From positions 124,001-188,000 of the forward strand of contig JAJOHG010000053.1 in NCBI GenBank assembly GCA_021029095.1: 64,000 nt of DNA, given 5' to 3'. The notes beneath the pieces are model-generated. The model searched no databases, was not told the DNA's origin, and saw only the letters and a program-made list of their open reading frames with translations. The position numbers were made by a program, and so were the translations under genes. Source of the stretch: Phellopilus nigrolimitatus. Lineage: Eukaryota; Basidiomycota; Agaricomycetes; Hymenochaetales; Hymenochaetaceae. Numbering within the stretch: position 1 is the stretch's first letter; the number at the start of each line of letters is the position of its first letter. This document shows positions 25,669 through 38,359 of the stretch, piece after piece.

Positions 25669-28121
25669 TCAGGATATCTCAGGCTCGCGTTTGCAAGACT
25701 TGCGATGCTCTTTCCAGTGCTCCTTCTGGCATATAGCATCGCAGTACCTGTTCTCAAACATAATGGGTGTTTTTTTAATTAGTCCGACTGGCTCTTACGC
25801 ACCTCGTCTTTTCGCAGCTACTGCATTTACGCAGCAAGGCACTCGGATTACAGCACCACGAACACCGATACAGATCTATCGTATTCGGGCTCACTTTGGG
25901 ACTGGTCAGGACGATTTCATACGTCTGCTGGTGCTGGCGCCCGTGATTGCAGTCGTCGTCCTTAACGTGCAGGTCGTCCAACCATGCCGCGAGGTCCCCG
26001 TCTACCCTTTTGGAAGAGCGCTTCTCTTCTGTGCTCTGGGAGAGTTCTGTGAACCGGGATACGACAGAGCCCCATTCTTTGGTAGCGGGTGGCAAGCGCT
26101 CAACGAGCGCGATGCGCGCAAGACGCGTCTGGGTCGTATTGTTCGATCTACCTAAATGCTGTGATATTTCTTCTGTGATTTCGAGTTTCTTGAAGATGTC
26201 CTTTTGTTCAATCCAAAGTCAAGCACATTGCATATGGTCAATCGAAGGAGGAGTATACGCACGCGATGTTCTTCGAAGGTAGGGCTGGTCTCAGCGCCGT
26301 AGAGAGCTAGTATCAAAATCATGTACCAATCTATCACAGAAGGCATGTTCCGATTGTCCGGGGACGCGCACTCTATGAATTTTTTCGCATCTTCCAAGGC
26401 GGTAGTCAAGAAAGCGACGCCCTCGTCAAAGGATCGCTTGGTATCGCGCGTGTCATGGACTGCATCCAGGCCCATGCGCGCCGCGAGCGTCACGGAGCAA
26501 AACAGGAGAGTAGTGCGCAGATAGTCGGTGAGATTAGGACATTTCAGACCCTTCTTCGCTGCGCGGAGGCCCCGCACCTGGTCTGGGCAGCGTGCGAGGA
26601 CGAGGTAGAAATAGCCATTCCGAGGGTTGCGCTCGATCGCGCGTTTCACGATGTCGATATTTGCTTCGTTGTCGAGCTTCTGCGACACGAGAAGGTATTT
26701 GAGCTCGATGGTGTCCGCCAGATTTTGCTCGGACGCGATCCCTTTCTCGCGGATGGCTTTCACGCAGAACGGAAGCGCGTCAGCCCATATCGTGAACGGC
26801 AGCCCGCCTGCACTGTTCAATGCCTTGCCAGATGTTCGCGCTTGCGGGTCCCGCATTTCAAACGCACCATGCACGACGGAGAGCTCTGTTCGTGTGATGA
26901 GCGGACCAATCGCTTTTCCCATCGCGTAGAAGTCTCGGTCCTGCATAACCTGCACGATCGCTTTATGGAACACTTCGGTTGTGTCCAGCGAGACACACGT
27001 CTCCAGACGCGAAGTACCGAAGCGCACGATCACATCGTTTATATGCGCCGGCCAACCATTGTCAACGAGCGATGTGATAGCATGCATCGGGTCCTGAATT
27101 GGCTCGATCGTGTCGGTTGTGTGCAGATACAAGTGCATGACACCCAGCAGCGCGTCCGCACGCGTCAGGACATCCGGCCCGCGCGTGAACGCTATGAGAA
27201 AGTTGACCGCAGAGGAGCACGCCTTGATCGCAGCATTGCTATGGAGCGCGCCGTTGACAAGGAGGCCCAATATGTGGTTGAGCAGTAGGACGGACGCTGT
27301 GGGCAAGCGTGCGGCGGCGACCGCAAGGCGCGTCTGCCGCGCGATGTCGAATGCGCGTAGAAACGAAGTGTCGGAGGTGTTTTGATCCTGGAGAATGAAC
27401 ATAGTAGAGTGCGCGAGGACGGTGAAGGTTAGCTCGGCGACTTGGCTGTCATCCCGGTGGTTTTCGAGCACCTGAAGAAGCACGGAGGACTTCATCGCGA
27501 TGGCGGAGCGCGCGTCCCACCCACCGTGTTGTGAGATGGCACATAGAGCCTGAAGGGCGATAACACAGCAGGACGGCCTGTCGAGCAAAGAAAATAATTT
27601 ATTAAAGAGACCTGCCAATAATCGTTAGCAGGGGTGTCAAAAGGGGATTACTGTGAATCATAACACACATACCCGTGTCTTTGATGACTCGATCCCGGAT
27701 GTCAGAGTCTGCACACATCCGTGTGTATAAGGCTACAATGCCTTGCACAATGACGTCACCGTCATTACCTTTGTCGATGAACTGGACATAAAGCCTCTCA
27801 AGGTTCTGCGATATCTCTGGGAAGCGCTGATGAATCTGCTCCAATCCCTGGCGAGAGCTTAAGTCTTCATTTGTAATTCAGTATCGAATAAGATTATCGT
27901 GGATTCGAGACTCAAATAGCTGCACGGGCAGACTCACCGGGAATACCCATTACCTGGCATATCTTTTCGATGACGGAATACCAACCTTCGGCGACCTTTA
28001 AGTCGTTCGTAAGATTCTTAAAGCAAGTCGCAGAGGGCCCGATTAGTTGCAAGTTTCCACTGTTGGCAGACGCGCCATTTGCTTTTGAGCGGCGCTTCTG
28101 CTTGGATTTCGAACTGGGCAT
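25669..28121 (-). CDS. Armadillo-like protein with C-terminal MYND zinc finger
   Basis: A large protein from 28121 (MPSSKSKQKRRSK, a basic start) through short exons to one long exon (27618-26210) of alpha-helical repeats, rich in Leu/Ala. TPR- or ARM-like helices can be seen in the segment with RNGYFYLVLARCPDQVRGL. The last exons give YRCSWCCNPSALLRKCSSCEKTR joined to YCDAICQKEHWKEHRKSC, a complete MYND finger (CxxC, CxxC, YC...C, H...HxxxC) that usually binds proline-rich peptides. The stop is at 25669. I know of no defined function for this fungal family. The frame is clean. Confidence 0.75.
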
Positions 28122-29145
28122 GATCACAGAGCAAGCCAAAGTTGAATATTGTGCCTTCGAGGTTAAATACTGCTTATAGAGGAGGAACTTAGTAGATCGA
28201 AAGCTTGAAGTTTGGTATATATAACGATACACCAGGACTGGCCAGACTAACAAGTGCCTTTGAAAGGTGCTTAAGGTGTTGGGAAGAAGCTTCAGACGTG
28301 CCTTTCTTAGAGCCACTCTTCTACTTATGTAATACGTACAGCTGTCAAATTCCTTTCAATGCTACAGTAACTGTCACAATCCGTTCGATTACCTTACCGT
28401 ACATTGAAAACACGACCGCAAAATTTTCAATTCCTCAATACGCAGAAAGGTTTGCTCCGCGAGAGTCTTCGCGGTAATGGATTTCGGTCTTGCGAGCACT
28501 TGATCAGCAAGATTGTAAAGTTCAAGAGCCTAAGATCTTCCTCTTGCAGACGTAGGGTGCATTAACCTCTACACGCAAACTAGACAGTAGAGCAATAGCC
28601 GCTCTTTGCGAAGGCGTCTTCGTAAAACCCTCATCGTACCACAGCCTCTAGCCAAACTTGCGCCTCTCGCCCCGCCGGGTAACTTAAAGACCTCGCATGC
28701 ATCGTAGCAAAGCGCATCCGATCATCTTCTTGTCGTCGTAGAGAGGCTCGGCCTCTCAGAACGTGCATTGGATAATGCGACTCGCTTGAATTCACCAGGA
28801 CACAGCCAAGAGGGGGAATGATATCTTGCACTTAAAATTGCGGGAATAGCTTCTCCTATACCATTGTAAGGATGTTACAAAACTGTCCATGTAAGCAGAA
28901 GTATCGTATTAGTAGGATACTCACTCGTCTTGAAAGGCCAAATACTAAGGAGTTACCATCTCCAAGTACTCAAATCCGCAATAGCCGCTTCTGGAATTCC
29001 CCTCAGAGAAGTTGGTGTTGCAGGAATCCAGAACGTCAGGAATATGAATCCAACGGTATAGGAATGCGAGCTATACTGAAAGAAGATTGTGAATATAGGA
29101 ATCAAAACAAAAAAACGTCAAGACCGATATCCAACCTTCCTGCTT
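28122..29145. other. Intergenic, no supported gene
   Basis: About 1 kb between two minus-strand genes. Frames up to 151 codons (28872-29327 +) lie opposite the 3' end of the next gene and carry no domain. I see no repeat shared with the rest of the window. Confidence 0.4.
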
Positions 29146-30384
29146 TCAGCTTAATCCTACGACGTCTTGAAACCATTTTACCACGCCTGCAACCTTCCTC
29201 AGCCCCGGATCGCTTGCAGCCAGTCGCAAGTCGGAGCGGAGACGTCTGTCTGAAGCGACTGAGGGGAGGGTGCGGTAGCAGATATGCAGGCGCGATGCGA
29301 GATTCGGAGAGGCAGTCAAAGAGATAGGGAGCGCGTGGCGTTGGTCGCGTTCAGGCACGGTGGAAGGAGGCACAGAAGAGGCCATGATGTCTATCGTATA
29401 CCATATATATCATAAGAACGTCTATGGGCAAAGATGATGTATACTCACTTTCAAGATAAACGATGTCTCCCCGCCGTACACCTTCGCTTCCCAGGTCTCC
29501 ACTTTCGTCCTCGTCTTCCACTCGCACTCCACCCCAACGATCTGCGGTTTCACGCCACGCAGTGAGTTTACACACTGCACCGAGCTCGTCGCCTATGACC
29601 AGCTTCAGCACGCCGACCTCCTTACCTGCGTCCGGGCCCTTCTTGATGACCACCGCATTCGGCCCGTCTACTTCGAGCACCGCGACCAACAGCTGCACTT
29701 TCTTAGACCATTTCGTCGGACCAGGTACAGTGGTAATGGAAACGACAGTAGAAAGGGATGCAAGAGTATGCAGGTTGATAATAAACGTTGGAAACGCCGC
29801 GATCGAAGAGGTCGACGTGTGCGCGTACGACTCAAACTTAGAATTTTCCTGAGTTTCAAATTGAGTACTGATATTGACACGGGAGAGGCCTTGTGTCCGA
29901 GCTAAGGACATCTGCGAGCGCGTACGTTCGAGGTTGGTTGGGGGCCATGAAATCAGAGTGCCCTCCTTCGCGACTGAAGGACACGAAGTAAGCCGATTGT
30001 GCACGTTCTGGATGGGAGTGAACACACACTTGCATGTGAGATTTCGTCGCCTTTCAGCCGCGAGTCATCCCACCCACTCTCTTCTCCCTCGTACCCACTC
30101 CGTTCCTCTTCTTCATCAGCGAAAATAATGTTCTGGTACATTTCTGAAATCCGCTGGCTCGCCGCGTCAAGAGTTGCTGGAGGTAAAATCCAGTCATCAA
30201 CAGTATCCTCAGGTTGCGTAGCAGTTCGATCAATGCAGGTTTGACGGTCAAGCTCAGGTGTTGTCAGCCTTTTCTCCTCAGCTATTTCAGACGAAGACGC
30301 CGTTTGCCAGTGATACGTGTTGGCTTGAGCAAGTTTCTTCAATTCCGCCGTCGTTGGAGCTTTCAAGAAAACTCGATACGACAT
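29146..30384 (-). CDS. OB-fold protein, Shieldin subunit 2-like
   Basis: Three exons. Exon 1 starts MSYRVFLKAPTTAELKKLAQ, has an acidic region and ends KGDEISHA. A 56-nt gtgtgt...cttcag intron keeps frame into AKEGTLISWPPTNLERT. Exon 2 carries an OB-fold segment: KWSKKVQLLVAVLEVDGP, KKGPDAGKEVGVLKLVIGD, CKLTAWRETADRWGG and RRGDIVYLE. Exon 3 gives LTASPNLASRLHICYRTLP and WFQDVV. The KxGP...GDxxGxxxLTxWR pattern is that of the first OB domain of SHLD2/FAM35A, a single-strand DNA binder in end-joining control in animals. A role in fungal DNA repair is inference. A fragment of this gene, including its first intron, recurs in both arms of the inverted repeat. Confidence 0.6.
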
Positions 30385-30450
30385 TTTGCGCGCAAGACTC
30401 AAGTCGGTGAGGGACTGCTTCGGCAAGTTGGAGGACGTTTCAGCCGAAAA

Positions 30451-30884
30451 TCACGTCGGCTTTCTCCGACCATGAGCATCGTCAGCTTGTGGCTTGCAAT
30501 TGCCTTTTCGACATTTACACAGTATGGTAGGTTCGACTATATGTCTATATACCACGACAAACAAAGTATTGCACCAAGGCGTCTACGAATTATACATGTG
30601 TTCGTTTATGTAGGTTAGAAAGTCTACGCTGTAAATCGGACTTGTTTAAAATTAATTAATTTCGGAGCTGGAAATCCGCATCTTGATCCTCGTAAGTCAA
30701 GTTTAGTCTCGTCTACGGCGCAATATAAATATATAGGATAAAGATAAGTGAAATAAAGAAGGAAAGAGAAAGAGAAAGAAATGATCTTCTCTGAGTTCCC
30801 CTGCCCATTAGGGCTTGTCCAGGTCGGAAAGGTTGGTGACCTTTTAAATGTATACTACCTCGCACAGGACATGCACCCGCACTA
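30451..30884. other. Intergenic, no supported gene
   Basis: AT-rich spacer between the OB-fold gene and FunK1 copy a, with an A/G-rich run near 30750-30780. No repeat partner seen. Confidence 0.4.
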
Positions 30885-32450
30885 TTAAGCAGCCGGCTTC
30901 ATTGTAGGCTGCTCATTAGACGACTTTAAAAATTCCACGCCCGCCTGAAGATACTCTGCATAGACGTCAATGCACAGGTCCTCAAGCTGCTCATAAAATC
31001 CATTTCTCTCGTTGGCGAAAACGGAATCGGCGATGACATCCTCCAGGGTCTCGTACTGGCTGATTTTGACAAACGCCAGCAGAAACGTGTCGAGTCTATC
31101 CGTGGCTTTCTGAGCAACAGACAACCACTTCGATACCAGAGGCAGGAGCAGCATGAGTGGTTTGGAGAACGTCGACGTATCTCTCGTTAATTCTTTGGAC
31201 AGTTCGTCAAGGATGCTGGATTTTCCATAAAGAACGCGACGGAAAGTGTTGGAGGACAAAAATTCTATCCAAAAAGCCTCGAGCATTGTCGGATTTTTTA
31301 GCTTGTGCAAAGCACACCACAAAACCATCCACGCGAATGATTCAAGGTCGTCGATGGCCGTGAACAGAGTAAACTTGTCATATGCCCAGCCACGAATAAT
31401 TCGGGACGATATGAACGGCATAGTTCCCTTTAAATGAAGCCGTCCTTAATTATTTAGAGTCGAGGGCTTCTCTCACGAGTAATAAGTACGCACCGAGCGA
31501 TGTCTCCCTGCCTCACGGCCCTTCCTCCACTCAACCGCCTCATCGTCATCGACGATAAACCCTAAGCGTTCATTCATATGCTCCATCAGGAAATCGAATT
31601 TGCCTATCTTTTGAAGACTGGCGCTCGGATGTCAGTTCGACTTCCGTCCCAACGAAGAGACGACGCACTTAGGATGGGAAAAGCATATATTCGTCTTCTG
31701 TATATCATCGCGACTGAGCTGCACCACTTCGGGCATTTTCAAAACATTGTCACACGAAACATTCTGATGCAGATAGCCTAGTAGGAACAAATTCAAGTGG
31801 CCTATATGATCTTATTAAACCGAAGACAAAGAAGTTTGACAAAAGGCTTGCCTATTATGCCGTCCACAGCAGCGCGAGCGATATCGTACGGTTCGGCACC
31901 GATGAGACTCTCGCCCTTAGTCGAAGTGATCAAGTAATTCCGAATAGGGCATCCAACGTTCCGCATTCTGTAGTAGCCATTGCAAGCTTGAATATCCTTC
32001 AAATCGCTGAAGATACGCGTAGGACGAGGGACAGTGATATCACCAAGTTTCAGAATATCGGGAGTATCATGATGACCTTGCAGAATCTGAGACATCGTCA
32101 TTTCGACAGAAGCTCGCGAAGACAGGCCCAGCGAGACAATATAGACTGCAACGAGCGAAGAGTAAAGCAAACCGTAATAGTCATGCTCAGGAGTGTCCTT
32201 GCTTGTCAGTTGTTGAGTGCCATCCACTTTTACAGAGCGAAAGTCGGACACGAGGTCGTCTACCGTTTTGCGGAACTTGGTTTCCATTTGAGTCAGCGCA
32301 GGAAAGGTGTCTAGGAGAAGAGATTTCCTTTCAGAGACCGGCCATAAAGCTCTGGGCTGACCAGTTCATTGAAATAGGATAGGGAGCAGAGAGCGGATTC
32401 CGTAGTCTGGAAAAGGTTCTGAAACAGAAAATTGAAGCTCCGCGGCGTGG
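30885..32450 (-). CDS. FunK1-type protein kinase, partial (copy a)
   Basis: Fungal-specific FunK1 kinase family, greatly expanded in Agaricomycetes. The piece upstream of METKFRKTVDDL reads LYGRSLKGNLLLDTFPALTQ. An N-lobe-like exon follows with MSQILQGHHDTPDILKLG and KGESLIGAEPYDIARAAVDG. A degraded catalytic loop is next (LHQNVSCDN, where the aspartate of HxD is Asn), and the C-lobe exon starts MPFISSRIIRGW and has TAIDDLESFAWMVLWCAL. It ends MKPAA at 30885. It lacks the long N-terminal region usual in this family. This is the outermost gene of the left side; only its upstream half lies inside the inverted repeat. Confidence 0.6.
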
Positions 32451-33023
32451 TTGATCACAAACGTGGTCGTGCGAAATTGCCAAACATGTGATTACTGTAA
32501 TAAGAAATTTGGTGGCATCGTAGGTGAATCTGGTTTTTCCCTCTACAGTAGACTGCCTGGTAATGCAAGATATAATCTTATGCTGAGTTCCCGACCTACG
32601 CGTACATGCCGAATATTTCGCCATGAACGAGCTGAGGTCTTCCAGCTGGGCCACTCATCTTTCCACAGGTACAATAAGGTGGTTCCTGAAGCAATTCAAT
32701 GTCATCTTTGATTGCTTATTGAGCACAGTTTGTATACAGGCACCCGCAGTCAAGCTGACTGACGCCTTCCGGGCGGCGCTCGCTTGGCGCGAATCTGTGG
32801 CTCTGTCTGCATTCAATATTTTGCACCAGCGTTCTCCTATGACAGGCTTTCACTGCAATAAAATTTCCCCTGTGCTGACTGTAAGCGACTGGAATTCGCC
32901 CGGAGGCTTCATGTAAGGATTATTTGACGAAGGTGACGTTCTTGCTTGAAATTGCATCGATATCGATAGATGGCAGACGGGCGCTCTCACAACCTTCCTT
33001 AGTGCGACTGGTGACTGGGTCAC
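32451..33023. other. Intergenic within left arm
   Basis: No gene. Its counterpart at about 62350-62930 is clearly similar but with small indels, for example around 32750-32790. Confidence 0.5.
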
Positions 33024-33030
33024 TATAAAA
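33024..33030 (+). promoter_or_regulatory. TATA box of NmrA-like copy A
   Basis: tataaaa about 57 bases upstream of the start codon; the matching element is present in copy D (tataaag on the minus strand near 62350). Confidence 0.6.
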
Positions 33031-33086
33031 AGAGGCGAACATAGTGTTGTTACTTTCAATAGCACTTTGAAGCAACTACAATTGCA

Positions 33087-34113
33087 ATGTCTGGATACAA
33101 GAACTTCGCAGTTGCCGGCGCGGGCAACATCGGCAAATTCATCGTTGAAGCACTCCTCGATAAAAAGGCGTCGGGCGCCGTCTCGTCCGTCTCAGTCTTG
33201 ACACGTAATGTGAGCAGCGCCTCTACTTACTCGCCATACAACCATGTTCATTTAGTTTGCTCAGTCCGGCAGCCACGAGGAGCTTGGAGCGAAAGGCGTG
33301 AAGCTCTTTACCGTCGACTACGCGTCCCCCGCTTCGCTCGCGACTGCTCTTGCTGGCGTAGACGTCCTCATCTCTGCCGTAAACGGACCTGCGGTCGCGC
33401 AGCAGGCGGAAATCGCGCGCGCAGCGAAGACCGCCGGCGTGCAGCTGTTTGTGCCCTCCGAGTTTGGGTCCCCAGGCATCTCCGCCGTAAAGGATGCACT
33501 CACAGATACCCTCACGGCGCTCGGGCTCCCGTATGCGGTGTTCCACACCGGGCTGTTCACCGATTTTATCTTCTCGCCGTGCGTTTATCAATGAATTTTC
33601 TCCTGCTTCTTGTAAACTAAATACTCGGCGTGATAGGGTCTTCGGATTCGACTTCAAGAACGGCAAGGCAAGCATTGGTGGCTCGGGCACTGCGCCCATT
33701 TCATTCACCCACCGCAATGACATCGGGAACTTCGTCGCTCACGTACTCACGGCCCTCCCGCGCGCCAAGATCGAAGGGCGCATATTCCGCATCGAGGGCG
33801 AGCGTCTCGTGCGTAGCCGTTTCAGTCCCAAGGTACAGGATTATTGACAAAGAAGCAATTCCAGAGTTTCAACCAGATCGTAGCCGATTATAGCGCGCGC
33901 ACAGGTAAGCCGCTCGCCGTCACGCACCGCCCGCGCGCCGAGTTCGAGGCGGCGGTTGCGAAGAACCCGGCGGACATCGCGTCGTTCCTCATCCTGGAAT
34001 TCGACGCGGGCAAGTGCATCGTCGGCAAGCCAGATGAGCTAACGAACAACGATTGGCCCGAGTGGAAGCCCGCGAAGGTCGTTGACACCATTGTCGAGAT
34101 CTATGGTCATTGA
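33087..34113 (+). CDS. NmrA-like NAD(P)-binding protein (copy A)
   Basis: Atypical short-chain dehydrogenase / isoflavone-reductase-like protein of 285 residues, cytosolic, probably NAD(P)-binding. Four exons (33087-33209, 33265-33578, 33637-33808, 33865-34113) keep frame throughout. The N-terminal Rossmann motif is VAGAGNIGKFIVEALL. Then come DYASPASLATALAGVDVLIS, AAKTAGVQLFVPSEFG, PYAVFHTGLFTDF, a substrate-side segment (FDFKNGKASIGGSG, THRNDIGNFVAHVLTALP) and a C-terminal helix ending VDTIVEIYGH. Members of the family act as redox sensors or reductases; the substrate cannot be read from sequence. Four copies lie in this window, two per arm. Confidence 0.85.
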
Positions 34114-35064
34114 GTTTAACTATTGTGTAATGAAACGGGGAAGGAAATCTAAATTGGGAATGTTTGTTGGTTTTGTACGAAGGCCATGTATTTTATTGTT
34201 CTTTGCGTAAGTCATGACAGCCGCGGGTCAGATTGAAACGAAATGAGCTCAGAAGGACTCGGCGAAATTTCGACGCGTATCGGATGGCGCCGCCTGTTCA
34301 ACTGTACTTTGTCTGCTGGCAAAATTTCTCGACTGAAAGCATTTCGGAACATATTCAGGTTGAGCAATGTACAAGCAGTAAATAGACAAAACTAGACTTT
34401 GACTTTACACGCAGGCACAAATACTTTCTCGCCGGCACATTGTGATACATATTTCGTGCATATTTATTCTACACACCTTCGGATGCATATAGTGGATGTT
34501 GATCCTAACAACCCGACATAGACGTCGAGTCGGCACTTCCAACACGCGCCAAATTTGGCTTAGTCCGGGTAGCTCGTGAAATGTTTCGTTTCAATCTGAC
34601 CGCGACGACTGTCATTATTTTGGAAATGGCAGTAAAAAAAGTCAAAGTCCCTGCTCTTTTGTCCCAATTATATGTTACTCTCCTCAGAACTGAACAGATT
34701 AAACTTTCTTCGAATGACGAGCTCACGAGCACGAACTCAAAGAGGGCCAGCGATCAAAAGTTAAGTAGTGGCTCGGCTACTATAGATTATGTAGCTAACC
34801 AGAGACTGGAAACTCTGCAGTGCATACAAGTATTCGGAGCTAGAGCTTTGCATTCCCAATGTTGTGGTCAAGCCATATCTAATGATTCTGTCTGCGGCGT
34901 GGTACCGATAAATATAATAAAGATAATTGAGAGACGTGTTCATCCACCATCCGCTATCCATTGGTATTCTTTAGGTTTCCCGTCCCATTCAAGGTGCAGC
35001 TTGTCCAAACAGGAGAAGTCGGCGATGAAATGCTACGTTGCACAGGACCTACACCCGCACTGCA
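34114..35064. other. Intergenic within left arm
   Basis: Mirrored at 60328-61259. An open frame at 34581-35087 (+) is antisense to the 3' end of FunK1 copy b and has no domain. Not called. Confidence 0.5.
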
Positions 35065-36406
35065 TCAAGCAGTCGGCTTCGCTGTAGGCCTTTCCATACG
35101 CGACTTCAGGAATTCCATGCCCGCCTGAAGGTACTCTGCATACACGCCTATGCACATGTCCTCAAGTTGGTCATATAATCCATGTTCCTCGTTGGCGAAA
35201 ACAGAATCGGCGATGACATCTTCCAGAGACTCATGCGGGCTGTCTTCGACAAAATCCAGCAGAAACGTATCGAGTCGCTCCGCGGCTTCCCGGGCGACAG
35301 ACAACCACTTTGAGACCAAAGGCAAGAGCAGCACGAATGGTTTGGAGAACGTCATTGCATTTATCGATAATTTCGATAGGTCGTAAATGATGCCGGTCTT
35401 TCCATCAAGAACCTGACGTAATTTGTCGGCGGTCAAACGTTCGATCCAAAAAGCCTCGAGTTTTGAGGGATTTTCTAGCTTGTGTAAAGCACACCACAAA
35501 ACCACCCATGCGAATGATTCAAGGTCGTCAATGGCCGTGTGCAGAATGAACTCGTCTAGGATCCAACCTCGAGTAATTCGTTGTGACATAAACGGCAAAG
35601 TTCCCTTTGAATGAAGCCGTCCTTAGTTCTCAAGAGTCGAGGGCTTCTTTCGCGCAGTGATAAGTACGTACCGAGCGGTCTCTCCCTGCCTCACGGCCCT
35701 TCCTCCACTCAACCGCCTGATCGCCATCGATGATGAAACCCAAGCATTCATTCATATGCTCCGATAGGAAATTAAGTTCGCCCGTCTTTTGAAGTCTGAC
35801 GCTCGGGTGTCAGCTCGACTCCCATAGTAAGGATGAAACGGCACACTTAGGATGGGAAAGGCAACTATTCGTCTTCTGTATATCACCGCGAATGAGCTGC
35901 ACCACTTCCGGCATTCTTAAGACATTATCACAGGAAATATCCTGATGCAGATAACCTATCAAGAACAAATTTAAGTGGCCTGCATAATCTTGTTAGATTA
36001 CAATATAGAAAAGACCGATGAAAAGCGTACCTATCATGCCATCTACAGCAGCGCGAGCGATGTCGTACGGTTCGGCACCGAGGAGACTCTCTCCCTCAGT
36101 TGAAGTGGCCAGGTAATTTTGGACAAGGCGTCCAATGCTCTGCATTCCGTAGTACTCATTGCAAATTTGAACACTCCCCAAATCGCTGAAGATACGAATA
36201 GGAAGAGAGACAGTGAAACAACCAAGATCCAAAGTACTTGGAATGCCACGATGGCCTTGCACAGTCTGAAACATCTTCATCACGATATATGTTCGCGAAG
36301 ACGAGCCCTGCGAGATATCGAAGTCTATATTGAGGGAAGAGCAAAGTGCACTGTAATAGCCACACTCGGGTTTGCCCTTATTTGCTAGTTGCTGAGTACG
36401 ACCCAT
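35065..36406 (-). CDS. FunK1-type protein kinase, partial (copy b)
   Basis: Same gene type as copy a. The first exon (MGRTQQLANKG, then QTVQGHRGIPSTLDLG and GAEPYDIARAAVDGMIG) leads to the C-lobe exon (MPFMSQRITRGWILDEF, TAIDDLESFAWVVLWCAL, ending AKPTA at 35065). Between them lie LDLGCF-type N-lobe remains, a VDGDQAVEW-like segment and stop codons that need splicing. Whether an active kinase results is doubtful. Its mirror copy is at 58940-60327. Confidence 0.55.
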
Positions 36407-38269
36407 CTTGACCGAGCGAAATTTGGGAACAAAGTCGTCGATAGTTTTGTCAAAATTGATTTCCGCCTGAGTCTGTACGGGGAAGATGACCAGTTCATTA
36501 TCGGAAAAGAATCTGAAACAGAGGATTGAAGGTCGTGGGAACCAGCGCCAGATCCAATCACGTGATCACTGCGAAATCGTGCTCGCGCAAAACTTGCAAC
36601 AATGCAAGGAACTTCAAGTTCACTATCACATTGGAATGCTATGACTTCTTAGCTTATTCTTCATCTCATAAATTGGATGAAGTATTGTCGACGATGATCA
36701 TGGCGGTAAGGACGGAGGTGAAGACCCCAAGCTGAGCTGGTAGTATTTTCTAGCGCCACATACTGGCAATAATGGCCTATCGCATGGAACTCGAGCATCT
36801 ACCAAGAAACAAAATCTATGTGCCACCTTGTTGTGTCATGAGACCTGTCAGAAGCATGTTTTTCATCATTAGTGTCCACTCTTATTCACACAGTTCCTGC
36901 ACCAGCTTCTATAAAATGTTCTCCCCATCTGCCCCGGTTCTCCTCCTCCTCGTCTGACGGAGCGTGGCCTGCTTGCAAGGAGGTCGAAAAGAGACGCACA
37001 ATGAGAGGCGCAACAGTTCATGGTGCTAATGAAATACTCTAATACGGCGGCGGGGCGGCGTGTGCAAGCCCTGCGTTGGACGCGAAAGACGGCACATATG
37101 TACCAGTGTGCACGTATGCCGCGGAGAATTGATCTGCATATGTCCTTGCTGAGGGAACTGACTGACTGAAGCAGTACCCGCGATTTACAGTCGAATTGGG
37201 CACAAATTGCGTTGGTCAAATTTCAGCGTAATATTTCGTCAGGGTGCCCGTCTCAGCTGTCAAATTTTCCTTGTTTGGGTCGATATATTGATCTCTGCTT
37301 GACGGGCTACGTTTCCTGCCAAGTCACAGTTGTAGCTTCCCGCGAAAACTTGTTACGGATTTCGAACTTTAGAAGGAATAGCCTCGCCTTCCGTTGAATA
37401 TCAAGTATGTGACTTACCCAACGGTCCAGTAATCCTTATAATGCCCTAGGACGGACGCACGTTGCGTTGTTGGCAGACCTTTGAATAGGAATATGTTGTT
37501 TTGTGATTGATTTTGTTCTCATGGCAGAGCAGGGCATCAACTGCGTCCGGCGAAAACATGCATGCGCACCTCACCAATCACATGGTTTCATAATTGACTA
37601 CTTTCTGCTTCTGCTTTCTAATCCTTTCTTTTTTTCTCGGGGTCGCGTTACCGATTCCGCCTTGACTCCTGCTCTGGTACCTCGTGCAAAGACAACCTTC
37701 TTCCTCGGCGATCTCCGCTTTGAAGTCCTGGAAGCTCAAGATAGAGGAACAGAGAAAAACCAGAAACTCGCGAATCCAATTTAAAAACTGACTTCAAGAG
37801 ATGCTCTTGGCGCGTCTGTGGAGCATACGTTTCTGACTGTTTTTTCACTCGAAAGTCGGCGCAATGGAAAAATGGCGTTGACATCAACGACGTGCAGGAC
37901 CATAGCGCCGCACGGGCGACAGCTCCAACAGAGGTTTGTTTGTGGCAAGCCACAAGCTCTTTTCGTGCAAAGAAGTTGGACTCAATTCTTCTCATCGTAG
38001 AAAACACTTCCGGAAAACAGCATGCTTTTGAAGTGTTCTGAGTCGAGCACGCGCCGACTTCAGAATTCAGTTGTTAGGCTACCAATCGACAAGGGCGAGG
38101 ATCTCCTTGTGCTTCTTCGAATAAATAGTATGCTAACACAACCTCACTTTCTTTCAATATCGAAGACTGCCAGCGTCGACCCAGCGATCTTGGCCCTAAT
38201 GACTAGTGCAACTATGTCGATCGACCCAAGCACAACACCATGCTCCCCGGGCTCCCCGTCTCGCTGTGC
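36407..38269. other. Intergenic within left arm
   Basis: About 1.9 kb. The part 37060-37400 matches 58200-58500 in mirror image (shared stretch around the gggctacgtttcctgcc motif). The part 37740-38000 matches 57560-57790. No coding gene recognised. Confidence 0.5.
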
Positions 38270-38276
38270 TATAAAA
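38270..38276 (+). promoter_or_regulatory. TATA box of short hydrophobin
   Basis: tataaaa 84 bases upstream of the ATG at 38360; the mirror copy at 57287-57293 reads tataaag. Confidence 0.6.
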
Positions 38277-38359
38277 GCTGGAAGCTTTTCGTTATCAAAT
38301 TCCACCCTCACTTCCACACAATCAAAACAACGTCCAACTTACCAACTTCGCAGAACAAA

